Below, in pieces: positions 1 through 5,634 of a stretch of DNA of 6,372 nucleotides (position 1 is the first letter of the stretch; the number at the start of each line of letters is the position of its first letter). Source of the DNA: Lachnospiraceae bacterium (GTDB lineage: Bacteria > Bacillota_A > Clostridia > Lachnospirales > Lachnospiraceae). The position numbers and the translations under genes were made by a program. The stretch spans positions 1-6,372 of the forward strand of contig JAFSFU010000160.1 of the NCBI GenBank assembly GCA_017435025.1, read 5' to 3'. The notes under the pieces are model-generated. The model saw only the letters and a program-made list of their open reading frames with translations. It was not told the origin of the DNA and ran no database searches.

Positions 1-251
1 TAACTGCCGGTCTGGATTCTGCCAGTTACCAGCACACGCATGCCCTGACGGAAATATTTTTCCGCAAATTCGCCGGCACGGTCGAAAGCAACGATGTTGA
101 TGAAGTCAGCGGTCTGCTCACCGTCCTGACCTCTTCTGCCTCTTCTGTCTACTGCAAGAGTATATCTTGCGATAGCCATGGAGCGCTCACCCTGGGAGTA
201 ACGAACTTCCGGGTCTCTGGTTAATCGACCCATAAGGATAACTTTATTCAT
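1..251 (-). CDS. ssb: Single-stranded DNA-binding protein SSB, N-terminal part (3' end outside window)
   Basis: Binds single-stranded DNA in the cytoplasm during replication, recombination and repair, normally as a tetramer of OB folds. Only the first 83 codons lie in the window. The visible protein opens with MNKVILMGRLTRDPEVRYS, the hallmark SSB start, and continues with ADFINIVAFDRAGEFAEKYF (about 48-67) and GMRVLVTGRIQTGS (70-83), covering most of the OB fold. The acidic C-terminal tail is not seen. Start is ATG at 249-251; an in-frame ATG at codon 7 is rejected because the MNKV start is family-typical. The ribosome-binding site is weak (GAGAAAG, about 10 bases upstream). The gene starts 18 bases after the full-length end of rpsF, so it is probably co-transcribed with it, and its translation may be coupled to rpsF. 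In Firmicutes the order is rpsF-ssb-rpsR; rpsR would lie beyond position 1. Confidence 0.95.
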   Translation of the reverse strand, partial: MNKVILMGRLTRDPEVRYSQGERSMAIARYTLAVDRRGRRGQDGEQTADFINIVAFDRAGEFAEKYFRQGMRVLVTGRIQTGS

Positions 252-269
252 ATAATCACACTTTCTCTA

Positions 270-329
270 TTAAGCGTCCTGTCTTACGCAAAGATAACGG
301 ATTACAGACTCCATAATACGAATGCGGGA
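270..329 (-). pseudogene. rpsF: C-terminal remainder of rpsF beyond the in-frame stop
   Basis: Directly after the TAA at 330-332, in the same frame, 19 sense codons read SRIRIMESVIRYLCVRQDA and end at TAA (270-272), followed at once by a TAG (267-269). This matches the usual end of clostridial bS6 (helix 2 RIMxxVIRYL, then strand 4 with a VRQDA-type end). Reading through codon 76 as one residue gives 95 amino acids, the normal family length. Family members carry Glu at or near the position of the stop, so GAA to TAA, a single base change at position 332, would explain it. No frameshift is needed. There is no ribosome-binding site or start codon that would let this piece be translated alone. 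Confidence 0.85.
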
Positions 330-557
330 TTAGATCTCTGCCGGGAATGTAGCCGGTGCTTCGAAGTGGATAAAGTAGTAGAAGCCTTCTTTCATCTTCT
401 GTACTTCGTAAGCGAGTCTCTTCTTACCCCACTCATCGATATCAGCGATTGTGCCGCCGAAACGAGTGATGTAACCTTTCACTTTCTCAAGAGCTGCTGC
501 TCTCTCTTCATCCTCAAGCTTTGCGCTCAGAACAACTACTAACTCATATTTGTTCAT
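330..557 (-). CDS. rpsF: 30S ribosomal protein bS6, truncated by an in-frame stop at codon 76
   Basis: bS6 sits on the platform of the 30S subunit as a heterodimer with bS18. The start MNKYELVVVLSAKLEDEERA, the central EWGKKRLAYEVQ (about 42-53) and GFYYFIHFEA (58-67) identify it clearly: these are strand 1, the conserved WGKRxLAY block and strand 3 of the family's ferredoxin-like fold. Start ATG at 555-557 has a strong AAGGAGGT ribosome-binding site 9 bases upstream (567-574). The frame stops at TAA (330-332) after 75 residues, whereas Firmicute bS6 is about 95. The stop falls inside helix 2, so most of that helix and all of strand 4 would be missing, and a stable fold is doubtful. The same frame then encodes a normal-looking C-terminus down to 270 (see the separate entry), so a point change or sequence error is likely. 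It has its own promoter and a structured leader upstream, and ssb follows. Confidence 0.93.
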   Translation of the reverse strand: MNKYELVVVLSAKLEDEERAAALEKVKGYITRFGGTIADIDEWGKKRLAYEVQKMKEGFYYFIHFEAPATFPAEI

Positions 558-566
558 AGTATCTTT

Positions 567-613
567 ACCTCCTTGTGGTCTCTGGCCCCTGCTTTCAGTA
601 CAGGAGCAAGGAA
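567..613 (-). promoter_or_regulatory. rpsF leader: two-stem structure that covers the Shine-Dalgarno
   Basis: In the rpsF mRNA leader, TTCCTTG (607-613) can pair over 7 bp (one G-U) with CAAGGAG (569-575), which is most of the ribosome-binding site. Immediately inside the 5' arm, CTCCTG (601-606) pairs with CAGGGG (586-591; one G-U) around a 9-base loop. A 10-base one-sided bulge, CCAGAGACCA (576-585), remains between the stems. The geometry suits translational control of rpsF. Autoregulation of rpsF mRNA by the S6:S18 complex is known in bacteria. I do not see the CCG triplet I associate with that motif, so assignment to that leader class is only inferred. Confidence 0.5.
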
Positions 614-634
614 TTTAATATGTCACAGATATGT

Positions 635-663
635 ATGATAACAAAAAAAGCCAGGATTTGCAA
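635..663 (-). promoter_or_regulatory. Sigma-A type promoter of rpsF (-35 TTGCAA, -10 TATCAT)
   Basis: On the minus strand, TTGCAA (658-663) and TATCAT (635-640) are separated by exactly 17 bases, with 4/6 and 5/6 matches to the sigma-70/A consensus. Transcription would start near 628, giving a leader of about 70 bases that contains the structured region over the ribosome-binding site. This supports rpsF-ssb being transcribed independently of the upstream DUF951 gene. Confidence 0.75.
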
Positions 664-715
664 GCCTTTTCTGCAATTTTTCCCGACTTTTTTATATTTT
701 TTTCATGATACCGAT

Positions 716-916
716 TTATGCCTTTTCGTCGCCATTTTCCGGTTTTCTAAGGCCTCTGGTATTCTTTTCCACCAGTGTTCTTGTTACCATCACCATGTGT
801 CCGCATCCCATGCATTTCAGGCGAAAATCTGCGCCCACACGGAGGATCTCCCATTCCTGACTGCCGCATGGATGAGGTTTCTTCAATTTTACGATATCTC
901 CGATCTCATATACCAT
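716..916 (-). CDS. DUF951 family small protein (YyzM-like)
   Basis: A 66-residue protein of the DUF951 family, whose function is not established. It shows the family signature: VYEIGDIVKLKKPHPCGS (2-19), EWEILRVGADFRLKCMGCGH (21-40), then VMVTR (41-45). Cys17 and the CxxC pair Cys35/Cys38 resemble a small zinc-ribbon-like site; metal binding is an inference. The KL/HPCG/GADFRLKC pattern suggests a compact beta-barrel that might bind nucleic acid, again unproven. Start ATG at 914-916 follows a purine-rich GAGGGGGAAG ribosome-binding site. The gene lies 77 bases after the sirtuin and about 158 bases before rpsF; proximity of DUF951 genes to rpsF-ssb-rpsR is widely conserved in Firmicutes, which supports the call. 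The C-terminal ~20 residues are charged and probably disordered. Confidence 0.9.
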   Translation of the reverse strand: MVYEIGDIVKLKKPHPCGSQEWEILRVGADFRLKCMGCGHMVMVTRTLVEKNTRGLRKPENGDEKA

Positions 917-954
917 CCTACTTCCCCCTCGATGTTTCTCCCTTTCAAATCAAA

Positions 955-990
955 GAACGGTTGGGACAGTTCTCCAACTGCTGTCCGTTC
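955..990 (-). other. Hairpin in the sirtuin–DUF951 gap
   Basis: GGACAG (981-986) and CTGTCC (964-969) are a perfect 6-bp inverted repeat around CAGTTGGAGAA; GAAC (987-990) and GTTC (955-958) can extend it across a small bulge. An alternative inner pairing is CAGTT-GGAG-AACTG. It begins 2 bases after the sirtuin stop codon. No T-tract follows, so it is not a standard intrinsic terminator. It may act in mRNA processing or stability, or be chance. Confidence 0.4.
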
Positions 991-991
991 A

Positions 992-1714
992 TTACACACC
1001 GACCGCTTCGCCTAAAATCTCACCGATCGGTCCACTGATCACAAGATCTGCGCGATTGTCCATCGGTGTCACAGATTTGTTGATCAGAACCAATTTATTG
1101 CCTCGATAATAATCAATGAGTCCCGCAGCCGGATACACGGTCAGAGAGGTTCCGCCAATGATCAGCATATCTGCATTGGCAATATAATTGACAGATTTCT
1201 GAATCGTTTTCTGATCCAGACCCTCTTCATAAAGGACCACATCCGGTTTGATCGTACCGCCGCAGCTGCATGTCGGCACTCCGTCGGAATGTAAAATTGT
1301 ATCGACTCCATAGAACTTACCGCAACGCATGCAGTAATTGCGAAGAACCGATCCATGAAGCTCCATAACCTCTTTACTTCCGGCAGCCTGGTGCAGACCG
1401 TCGATATTCTGCGTCACAACCGCTTTCAGTTTTCCTTGCTCTTCCAACTTGGCCAGCGCCAAATGTGCACGGTTCGGCTCCGCATCCGGGAACAGCATCT
1501 TATTGCGGTAAAAACGATAAAATTCCTCCGTTTTCTTCATATAGAAGGTGTGACTCAAAATCACCTCCGGCGGATATGCATACTGTTGATTATAAAGTCC
1601 ATCCGTGCTTCGGAAATCCGGGATCTTGCTTTCCGTGGACACTCCGGCGCCACCGAAAAATACAATATTATTGCTCTCCGCCAACCACTGTTTTAATGTT
1701 TCACGTTCTGTCAT
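992..1714 (-). CDS. NAD-dependent protein deacylase, sirtuin (SIR2 family, class U type)
   Basis: Removes acetyl (possibly other acyl) groups from protein lysines using NAD, releasing nicotinamide and O-acyl-ADP-ribose; cytoplasmic. All family motifs are present in a 240-residue single-domain protein of normal length: GGAGVSTESKIPDFR (21-35) for NAD binding, TQNIDGLHQAAGS (101-113), catalytic His120 in ELHGS, zinc cysteines 128/131 (CMRC) and 149/151 (CSC), GGTSLTVYPAAGL (187-199) and LVLINKS (208-214). Nothing catalytic is missing. Start ATG at 1712-1714 has AAAGGAGA about 8 bases upstream. It follows the Eis-like gene by 34 bases and is the last gene of the presumed four-gene operon before DUF951. 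Its neighbours include a GNAT acetyltransferase and a GNAT-fold DUF2156 protein, so an opposing acylation/deacylation pair is possible. It is not the kind of SIR2 fused to defence effectors. A cobB- or npdA-type name would fit, but the exact substrate class is not readable. Confidence 0.95.
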   Translation of the reverse strand: MTERETLKQWLAESNNIVFFGGAGVSTESKIPDFRSTDGLYNQQYAYPPEVILSHTFYMKKTEEFYRFYRNKMLFPDAEPNRAHLALAKLEEQGKLKAVVTQNIDGLHQAAGSKEVMELHGSVLRNYCMRCGKFYGVDTILHSDGVPTCSCGGTIKPDVVLYEEGLDQKTIQKSVNYIANADMLIIGGTSLTVYPAAGLIDYYRGNKLVLINKSVTPMDNRADLVISGPIGEILGEAVGV

Positions 1715-1748
1715 ATCCCAGTTCTCCTTTCCTTATTTTAAACTTAGA

Positions 1749-2771
1749 CTACACAACCTCGTCCAAAAATACATGATGGAAGGTATCAATATACTCCCAG
1801 TGCGGCAATTCCTTTACCTGCTCCGGTGTTCTGTAGCCAAAAAGCCACTCCGTCAGTTCCGCAATCGTAAATACCGCCATTTTTCCTTTCGCGATAAATC
1901 GCGACTCCTGCATCAGTTCCGATCCATTTTTCGTCAGCTTCCAGATCCATGCGCCCTGATTCTGCGGCACAAACAGATCATTCACTCCAATCTCAAGAAT
2001 CAACTTATCTTCCGGGCAGTCCTCGGAAAGCCGGATATGCTTCATAAACTCCTGCAGACATACGATTCTTGCCATAATCGCCGGTTTGGTTCCTGCCAGA
2101 GAACGGAAATGCTCTCCGGTATACAAATAACGCATCTCCCGTTCCTTCAGTCCCCATTCACTTTCCATGCCGATAAACCAGTCGTCGTCATAAATCAAAC
2201 GAATCTCACCATTCTCACTGGCCAGTTCTTTCTCCATCCGCTCCAAATAAGCAGTGTCACGAACCGCAAACAGATCAAACTGACGTTTCAACCAGGCATT
2301 TTGCCATTCCGCCAAATCCTCATTCAGAGGTCCTGTTTTTTGAGATTCTCTGCGAATATCCTTATTGTAATGAAGAACCCATCTCGGCTGATCAAAAATA
2401 AATCGAAAATCATACGGACGATAAATGGATTCTCTTGCCGGCATCAGAAAGGTGAACGGCATGCGTTCCTCATACATATCACGTAATGCAGAAAGAAGAA
2501 CACTTCGCATATGGCCCTTATTTCGCTCATTCGCATCTGTAGCAACACCTACAATATAATCACAAGTTCGCTCTGCACCACGCATGTAAATCTGATACGG
2601 ATTGCGGTGCAGCATAGATACAATTTTTCCATCTTCCTCGCACACCAGTATCCGGTTGTCTTTTGTTTTTTCTTTAAAATAATAGTCTATAAACGGCTCT
2701 GATTCATGGAACGCCTCTCTCCAGAGATCCTTGGTCCGTTCTTTTTCCTCTGCTTCCAGATACCGAATCAT
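1749..2771 (-). CDS. Eis-like GNAT N-acetyltransferase with C-terminal SCP2-like domain
   Basis: A 340-residue acetyl-CoA-dependent N-acetyltransferase related to the Eis family (COG4552). The N-terminal GNAT domain (about 1-135) has the acetyl-CoA loop in VGVATDANERNKGHMRSVL (74-92, RxxKG), then FTFLMPARESIYRPYDFRFI (106-125), a block very typical of Eis relatives; its tyrosines are candidates for the general acid. A second, degenerate GNAT half fills about 140-245. The end (about 255-340, LILEIGVNDLFV, GAWIWKLTKNG, FTIAELTEWLFGY) resembles the SCP2-like domain of Eis. Mycobacterial Eis is about 400 residues, so this is a compact version. Eis acetylates aminoglycosides and protein lysines, but the substrate here is unknown. 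Start ATG at 2769-2771 with AAGGGG upstream; 14 bases after the DUF2156 gene, so co-transcribed. Resistance activity must not be assumed from the family alone. Confidence 0.88.
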   Translation of the reverse strand: MIRYLEAEEKERTKDLWREAFHESEPFIDYYFKEKTKDNRILVCEEDGKIVSMLHRNPYQIYMRGAERTCDYIVGVATDANERNKGHMRSVLLSALRDMYEERMPFTFLMPARESIYRPYDFRFIFDQPRWVLHYNKDIRRESQKTGPLNEDLAEWQNAWLKRQFDLFAVRDTAYLERMEKELASENGEIRLIYDDDWFIGMESEWGLKEREMRYLYTGEHFRSLAGTKPAIMARIVCLQEFMKHIRLSEDCPEDKLILEIGVNDLFVPQNQGAWIWKLTKNGSELMQESRFIAKGKMAVFTIAELTEWLFGYRTPEQVKELPHWEYIDTFHHVFLDEVV

Positions 2772-2785
2772 TCTGTTTACCCCTT

Positions 2786-3706
2786 CTATCTTTCACCCTG
2801 CCAGATCTGACTGACTCTGAATTTTCTCGCATATCCAATCGGATCATAAGATTCCTTCGCTTTGCGCAGTCCCGGAATTCCCAGATCATCTTCGCGATTG
2901 ACAAGCTCTGCCTCCGGGAACGCATTGATCAGAAACTGCTGATTGATCAACTGATAAAGTCCACGCATCTCCGGATTCGCCTTTTCTATATGAATGATCG
3001 CCATTTTCTCCAGTTCATTGTAACTTCCGATTGAAAAAGCTTCTAACTCACCATCCACATAAATACCGCCCATTCGTACATCTAATAACGAACAGTTTTT
3101 CAGGACATCATGGATACCTGTCACCTCATGGTCCAGGTGGGCTTCCACTTCCTCACCCTTTTGCTCTCTCCATTTATCCAGGAACTTCCATACAGAATCC
3201 CGATCTGAACAACATATTGTGCGGTACTCAAATCGTCCTTCATAATTCTTTAAAAATGCATTCAAATGGTTTTTCTTTTTATGCAGTTTCTTTCCGGACA
3301 ATTTTTTTAATGCCTCTGCACTGTAAAGATAATCCCTGCTGTCTTCCACCTCAGTAACTGTATACTTCTCCGGCGGCAGATTCAGATATTCCACAGAAAG
3401 CTCGTCTGCCAGATAAATCTCCAACGGTTTATGCAAAACATGATTAAAATACTGCTCCAGTTCATGGAAATAATGCGGGAGATCTTCCATGCTGCAGATC
3501 GGCATCGCTGCATAATCATTTCCATCCACATTCATTTTCCATAAAATCGCTTTTCCATCTCTAATCGTATAATACACACTATAGTAGTTGCTCCAGAGAA
3601 AATAATCCAGGATCACACTATCACAGGTACGATCATGACGCTGTCCATAATAGGTCGAAAGACCTTCTACATTTTCCGCACTTAATTTCTTAAATTGTAA
3701 ATCCAT
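2786..3706 (-). CDS. DUF2156 / phosphatidylglycerol lysyltransferase C-domain protein
   Basis: A 306-residue soluble protein of the DUF2156 (LPG_synthase_C) family. It corresponds to the cytosolic GNAT-fold catalytic domain of MprF-type aminoacyl-phosphatidylglycerol synthases, without the membrane flippase part; no membrane helices are seen. Diagnostic blocks are DYLYSAEALKKLSGKKLHKK (125-144), then NHLNAFLKNY (146-155), SIGSYNELEKMAIIHIEKAN (225-244), and the very typical NREDDLGIPGLRKAKESYDP (270-289). Stand-alone members are common in Clostridia and their substrates are unknown; aminoacyl-tRNA-dependent transfer is a family-level possibility only. Start ATG at 3704-3706 lies 5 bases after the sseB-like stop, with AAAGGA overlapping the end of that gene, so translation is probably coupled. 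It precedes the Eis-like gene by 14 bases. Confidence 0.9.
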   Translation of the reverse strand: MDLQFKKLSAENVEGLSTYYGQRHDRTCDSVILDYFLWSNYYSVYYTIRDGKAILWKMNVDGNDYAAMPICSMEDLPHYFHELEQYFNHVLHKPLEIYLADELSVEYLNLPPEKYTVTEVEDSRDYLYSAEALKKLSGKKLHKKKNHLNAFLKNYEGRFEYRTICCSDRDSVWKFLDKWREQKGEEVEAHLDHEVTGIHDVLKNCSLLDVRMGGIYVDGELEAFSIGSYNELEKMAIIHIEKANPEMRGLYQLINQQFLINAFPEAELVNREDDLGIPGLRKAKESYDPIGYARKFRVSQIWQGER

Positions 3707-3711
3707 GTAAC

Positions 3712-4470
3712 TTAACTATCCTTTTCATTTCCATCCGCGTCTACTACTTCTCTTTTAATCGGAATCTGGAAATTCACTCCCATCGGATTGATCACAAATC
3801 CTTTTGCTTCCTTCGCAAGCATCTTCAAAAGTCCCTGGGCTGATGTTCCAACCGCCTTGAACTGCTGATTCTTGTTGAATTTCTGGAACTCGATCAAGTC
3901 CGTAAAAATCGGCTGGTATACATCACCATTCGGAAGCTTCAAAAGAGGCGCTCCCTCTTTTTCCTTATAAACAACAATGAAACTGCCTTTCTCGAAGTTT
4001 CTCAGCACTTCCTCCATCATTTCCTTACATGCATCCGGAAGCTCGGTCAATTTCTGACGTCGCACCTCCTGCATGAAATAAATTGCAGTCAGATGAAGCG
4101 CCGGATTTTCAATCCACGGACTCTTATCCGGCTGATTGGAACCAGGACGCTTTACCAGTTCCGCAATCTGCACGCGATATTCATTATCTGTAAAACCGTT
4201 TAAAACGATACAGTTCACACCCATCGTAAACAGGTTACTATAAAAACCGAGGAATCCCTTATTCTCAATCTTCATAAACTGTACCGGCTGCTTTTTCTCG
4301 ATAAAACGCTTCGCTTCTCTCTCAATATCCTCTGTCTTTTCATATATAAAAATCTGGTCATCTGCAGTCTCCTCATCGCATACAACAAACGGCAGTTTTG
4401 TGCACGGAGACATCAGAACATAAAGCTCTTTTGAAGTCTGGAGCTTTATAAAAGCCTCTTTTCTTGTCAT
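3712..4470 (-). CDS. SseB family protein
   Basis: A 252-residue protein with the SseB domain in its C-terminal half (about 160-250): FEKGSFIVVYKE, PLLKLPNGDVYQPIFTDLIE and the late GFVINPMGVNFQIP, which follow the family pattern of a short beta-rich domain ending in a xINPxG motif. The N-terminal half (1-155) looks like a diverged repeat of similar character (ELYVLMSP, KGFLGFYSNLFTMGVNCIVL). The molecular function of SseB proteins is not established; the E. coli namesake was linked to serine sensitivity/sulfurtransferase. I choose ATG at 4468-4470, because GGAAGGA then lies 8 bases upstream; a GTG directly before it (4471-4473) would add one residue at a 5-base spacing. It is the first gene of the presumed operon with DUF2156, the Eis-like gene and the sirtuin, and it is driven by the promoter at 4505-4533. 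Confidence 0.88.
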   Translation of the reverse strand: MTRKEAFIKLQTSKELYVLMSPCTKLPFVVCDEETADDQIFIYEKTEDIEREAKRFIEKKQPVQFMKIENKGFLGFYSNLFTMGVNCIVLNGFTDNEYRVQIAELVKRPGSNQPDKSPWIENPALHLTAIYFMQEVRRQKLTELPDACKEMMEEVLRNFEKGSFIVVYKEKEGAPLLKLPNGDVYQPIFTDLIEFQKFNKNQQFKAVGTSAQGLLKMLAKEAKGFVINPMGVNFQIPIKREVVDADGNEKDS

Positions 4471-4504
4471 CACTCTGTTCCTTCCAAATTTATTCGTATC
4501 TATA

Positions 4505-4533
4505 ATTATATAATTTTGTATGGCAGATTACAA
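4505..4533 (-). promoter_or_regulatory. Sigma-A promoter of the sseB-like operon (-35 TTGTAA, -10 TATAAT)
   Basis: On the minus strand TTGTAA (4528-4533) and a perfect TATAAT (4505-4510) are separated by 17 bases. Transcription would begin near 4498, about 28 bases before the chosen ATG. The left arm of the inverted repeat at 4521-4555 overlaps the -35 box, so a bound regulator could block this promoter. Confidence 0.75.
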
Positions 4534-4555
4534 CCTTATTTTATCCAATCTGCCA
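4521..4555. repeat. Perfect 9-bp inverted repeat between divergent promoters (candidate operator)
   Basis: TGGCAGATT (4521-4529) and AATCTGCCA (4547-4555) are exact inverse complements separated by 17 bases, with centres 26 bp apart, about two and a half helical turns. One arm overlaps the -35 of the sseB-like operon; the other is 45 bases upstream of the exporter -35. No T-tract follows either arm, so it is not a terminator. A dimeric regulator bound to both arms, or a cruciform, would fit; no regulator gene is in the window. Confidence 0.55.
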
Positions 4556-4599
4556 ACAGACTATTTCCGGTTCTTCCAAGTATCCGGCGCATACATCTC

Positions 4600-4628
4600 T
4601 TGACAAGTACGCCATCGTTTGGTATGGT
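4600..4628 (+). promoter_or_regulatory. Sigma-A promoter of the exporter gene (-35 TTGACA, -10 TATGGT)
   Basis: A consensus TTGACA (4600-4605) is followed after 17 bases by TATGGT (4623-4628, 4/6). Transcription would start near 4635, leaving a leader of about 29 bases that contains the GGAGGTG ribosome-binding site (4647-4653). A perfect TATAAT at 4637-4642 lies too close to the start codon to be the -10 of this gene. Confidence 0.7.
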
Positions 4629-4663
4629 ATCTTCCATATAATTTTCGGAGGTGAAAAAATAAA

Positions 4664-5566
4664 TTGAAGAAACCCCAAAAAATCAAAATCGGATTACGCA
4701 CCTGGAAAACAGCCGCGGCCGTAATGATCTCTATGGCGATTGTGAACATATACGGTGCCACAACTTCCAAACTTATTTTCGCCATGCTCGGTGCAATGGC
4801 GGCTTTACAACCTACTTTTAAGGAGTCTCTGGATTCCTGTCTGACACAGATCATCGGATTGTTTTTTGGTGCTTTTATCGCGGTACTCTTAATGATGACT
4901 CCGATTCATCCGCTTGTTGCAGCCGGAATCGGTATCATTCTTGTTATAACGTTATACAACACATTCCAGATCAGTTTTTCACCGTCTCTGCCCTGCTTGA
5001 TCGTTGTAACCATGTGCACAACCCCCGATATCCTTCCTCTCACTTACGCTATCGGACGTTTCTGGGATTCTGCCATCGGTCTTGGCGTCGGAATGCTGAT
5101 CAATACCCTATTGTTCCCATATGACAATAGTCGTATTATTCTGGATACTGCACATCGATTGGAAAACGAATTACTACGTTTTTTGGAAGACATGTTCGAC
5201 GGCGACGATCATCTGCCCAATACAGAAGAAATGGTCACCTCCATCAATAGTATGGCACGCCAGCTTGCGACTTTTTCCAAACAGATTTCGATTCTGCATC
5301 CCAGACGCCATCGTCAGGATTACGAAAAATATCAGCTATATGTAAAAAATGCCCGACAGATTGTGGCGCACATGGAGGTTTTGTGCCGCATGGGAAGACC
5401 GGGAGTCTTAAATGCCGAAAATCATTCCCGCCTGCGTCAGGCCGGCGCAGTCATCCGTGACCAGCGAATTTTCAAAGTTCCGGAGGAGCTGGATATCGTT
5501 ACAAACTACCATGTATCTCAGCTACTGACTCTTCGTCAGGAATTGCTGAATTCCATGAAAAAATAA
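4664..5566 (+). CDS. Aromatic acid exporter (ArAE_1 / FUSC) family membrane protein
   Basis: A 300-residue inner-membrane protein. The N-terminal half is hydrophobic with about five to six helices (roughly 14-33, 35-50, 60-78, 82-100, 108-122, 128-151); the C-terminal half (152-300) is hydrophilic, helical and probably cytoplasmic. Family marks are GLRTWKTAAAV at 10-20 and the conserved RFWDSAIGLGVGMLINTLLF (132-151), matching the R-x-x-D-x-x-I-G pattern of ArAE_1/FUSC proteins. Relatives are proposed to export aromatic carboxylates or other organic anions; the substrate here is unknown. The start is TTG (4664-4666): an in-frame stop lies just upstream (4652-4654), the next Met is codon 21 inside the first helix, and GGAGGTG stands 10 bases before the TTG. 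The gene is alone on its strand, divergent from the sseB-like operon and convergent with the DUF5664 gene. Confidence 0.88.
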   Translation: MKKPQKIKIGLRTWKTAAAVMISMAIVNIYGATTSKLIFAMLGAMAALQPTFKESLDSCLTQIIGLFFGAFIAVLLMMTPIHPLVAAGIGIILVITLYNTFQISFSPSLPCLIVVTMCTTPDILPLTYAIGRFWDSAIGLGVGMLINTLLFPYDNSRIILDTAHRLENELLRFLEDMFDGDDHLPNTEEMVTSINSMARQLATFSKQISILHPRRHRQDYEKYQLYVKNARQIVAHMEVLCRMGRPGVLNAENHSRLRQAGAVIRDQRIFKVPEELDIVTNYHVSQLLTLRQELLNSMKK

Positions 5567-5581
5567 GTATTTTTCCATTTA

Positions 5582-5614
5582 AAAAGGTGCCGATCAATCA
5601 AATCGACACCTTTT
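5582..5614. terminator. Bidirectional intrinsic terminator between convergent genes
   Basis: AAAAGGTGCCGAT (5582-5594) and ATCGACACCTTTT (5602-5614) form a 13-bp stem with a 7-base loop, flanked by A and T tracts on both sides. In the plus-strand RNA one pair is a C-A mismatch; in the minus-strand RNA the same position is a G-U pair, so the stem is fully paired. It begins 16 bases after the exporter stop codon and lies 21 bases beyond the stop of the DUF5664 gene, serving both. Confidence 0.88.
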
Positions 5615-5634
5615 CATTATGTACATCTTCCGTT

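Noticed and set aside
575..1038. Two overlapping plus-strand frames across the rpsF leader and DUF951
   Set aside because: They cover the rpsF promoter and the antisense of DUF951 and have low-complexity, F/H/S-rich translations with no family resemblance.
992..1714. SIR2 gene as part of an antiphage defence system
   Set aside because: It is a single-domain canonical deacylase with catalytic His and zinc cysteines, with no TIR, STAND, Argonaute or other defence partner nearby.
1605..2486. Long open frame (293 codons) on the plus strand opposite the sirtuin and Eis-like genes
   Set aside because: It mirrors clearly recognisable genes on the minus strand, has no recognisable domain, and lacks a ribosome-binding site; a shadow frame.
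4561..4854. Minus-strand frame opposite the start of the exporter gene
   Set aside because: It crosses the plus-strand promoter and is the antisense of membrane-helix coding sequence; no ribosome-binding site or known domain.
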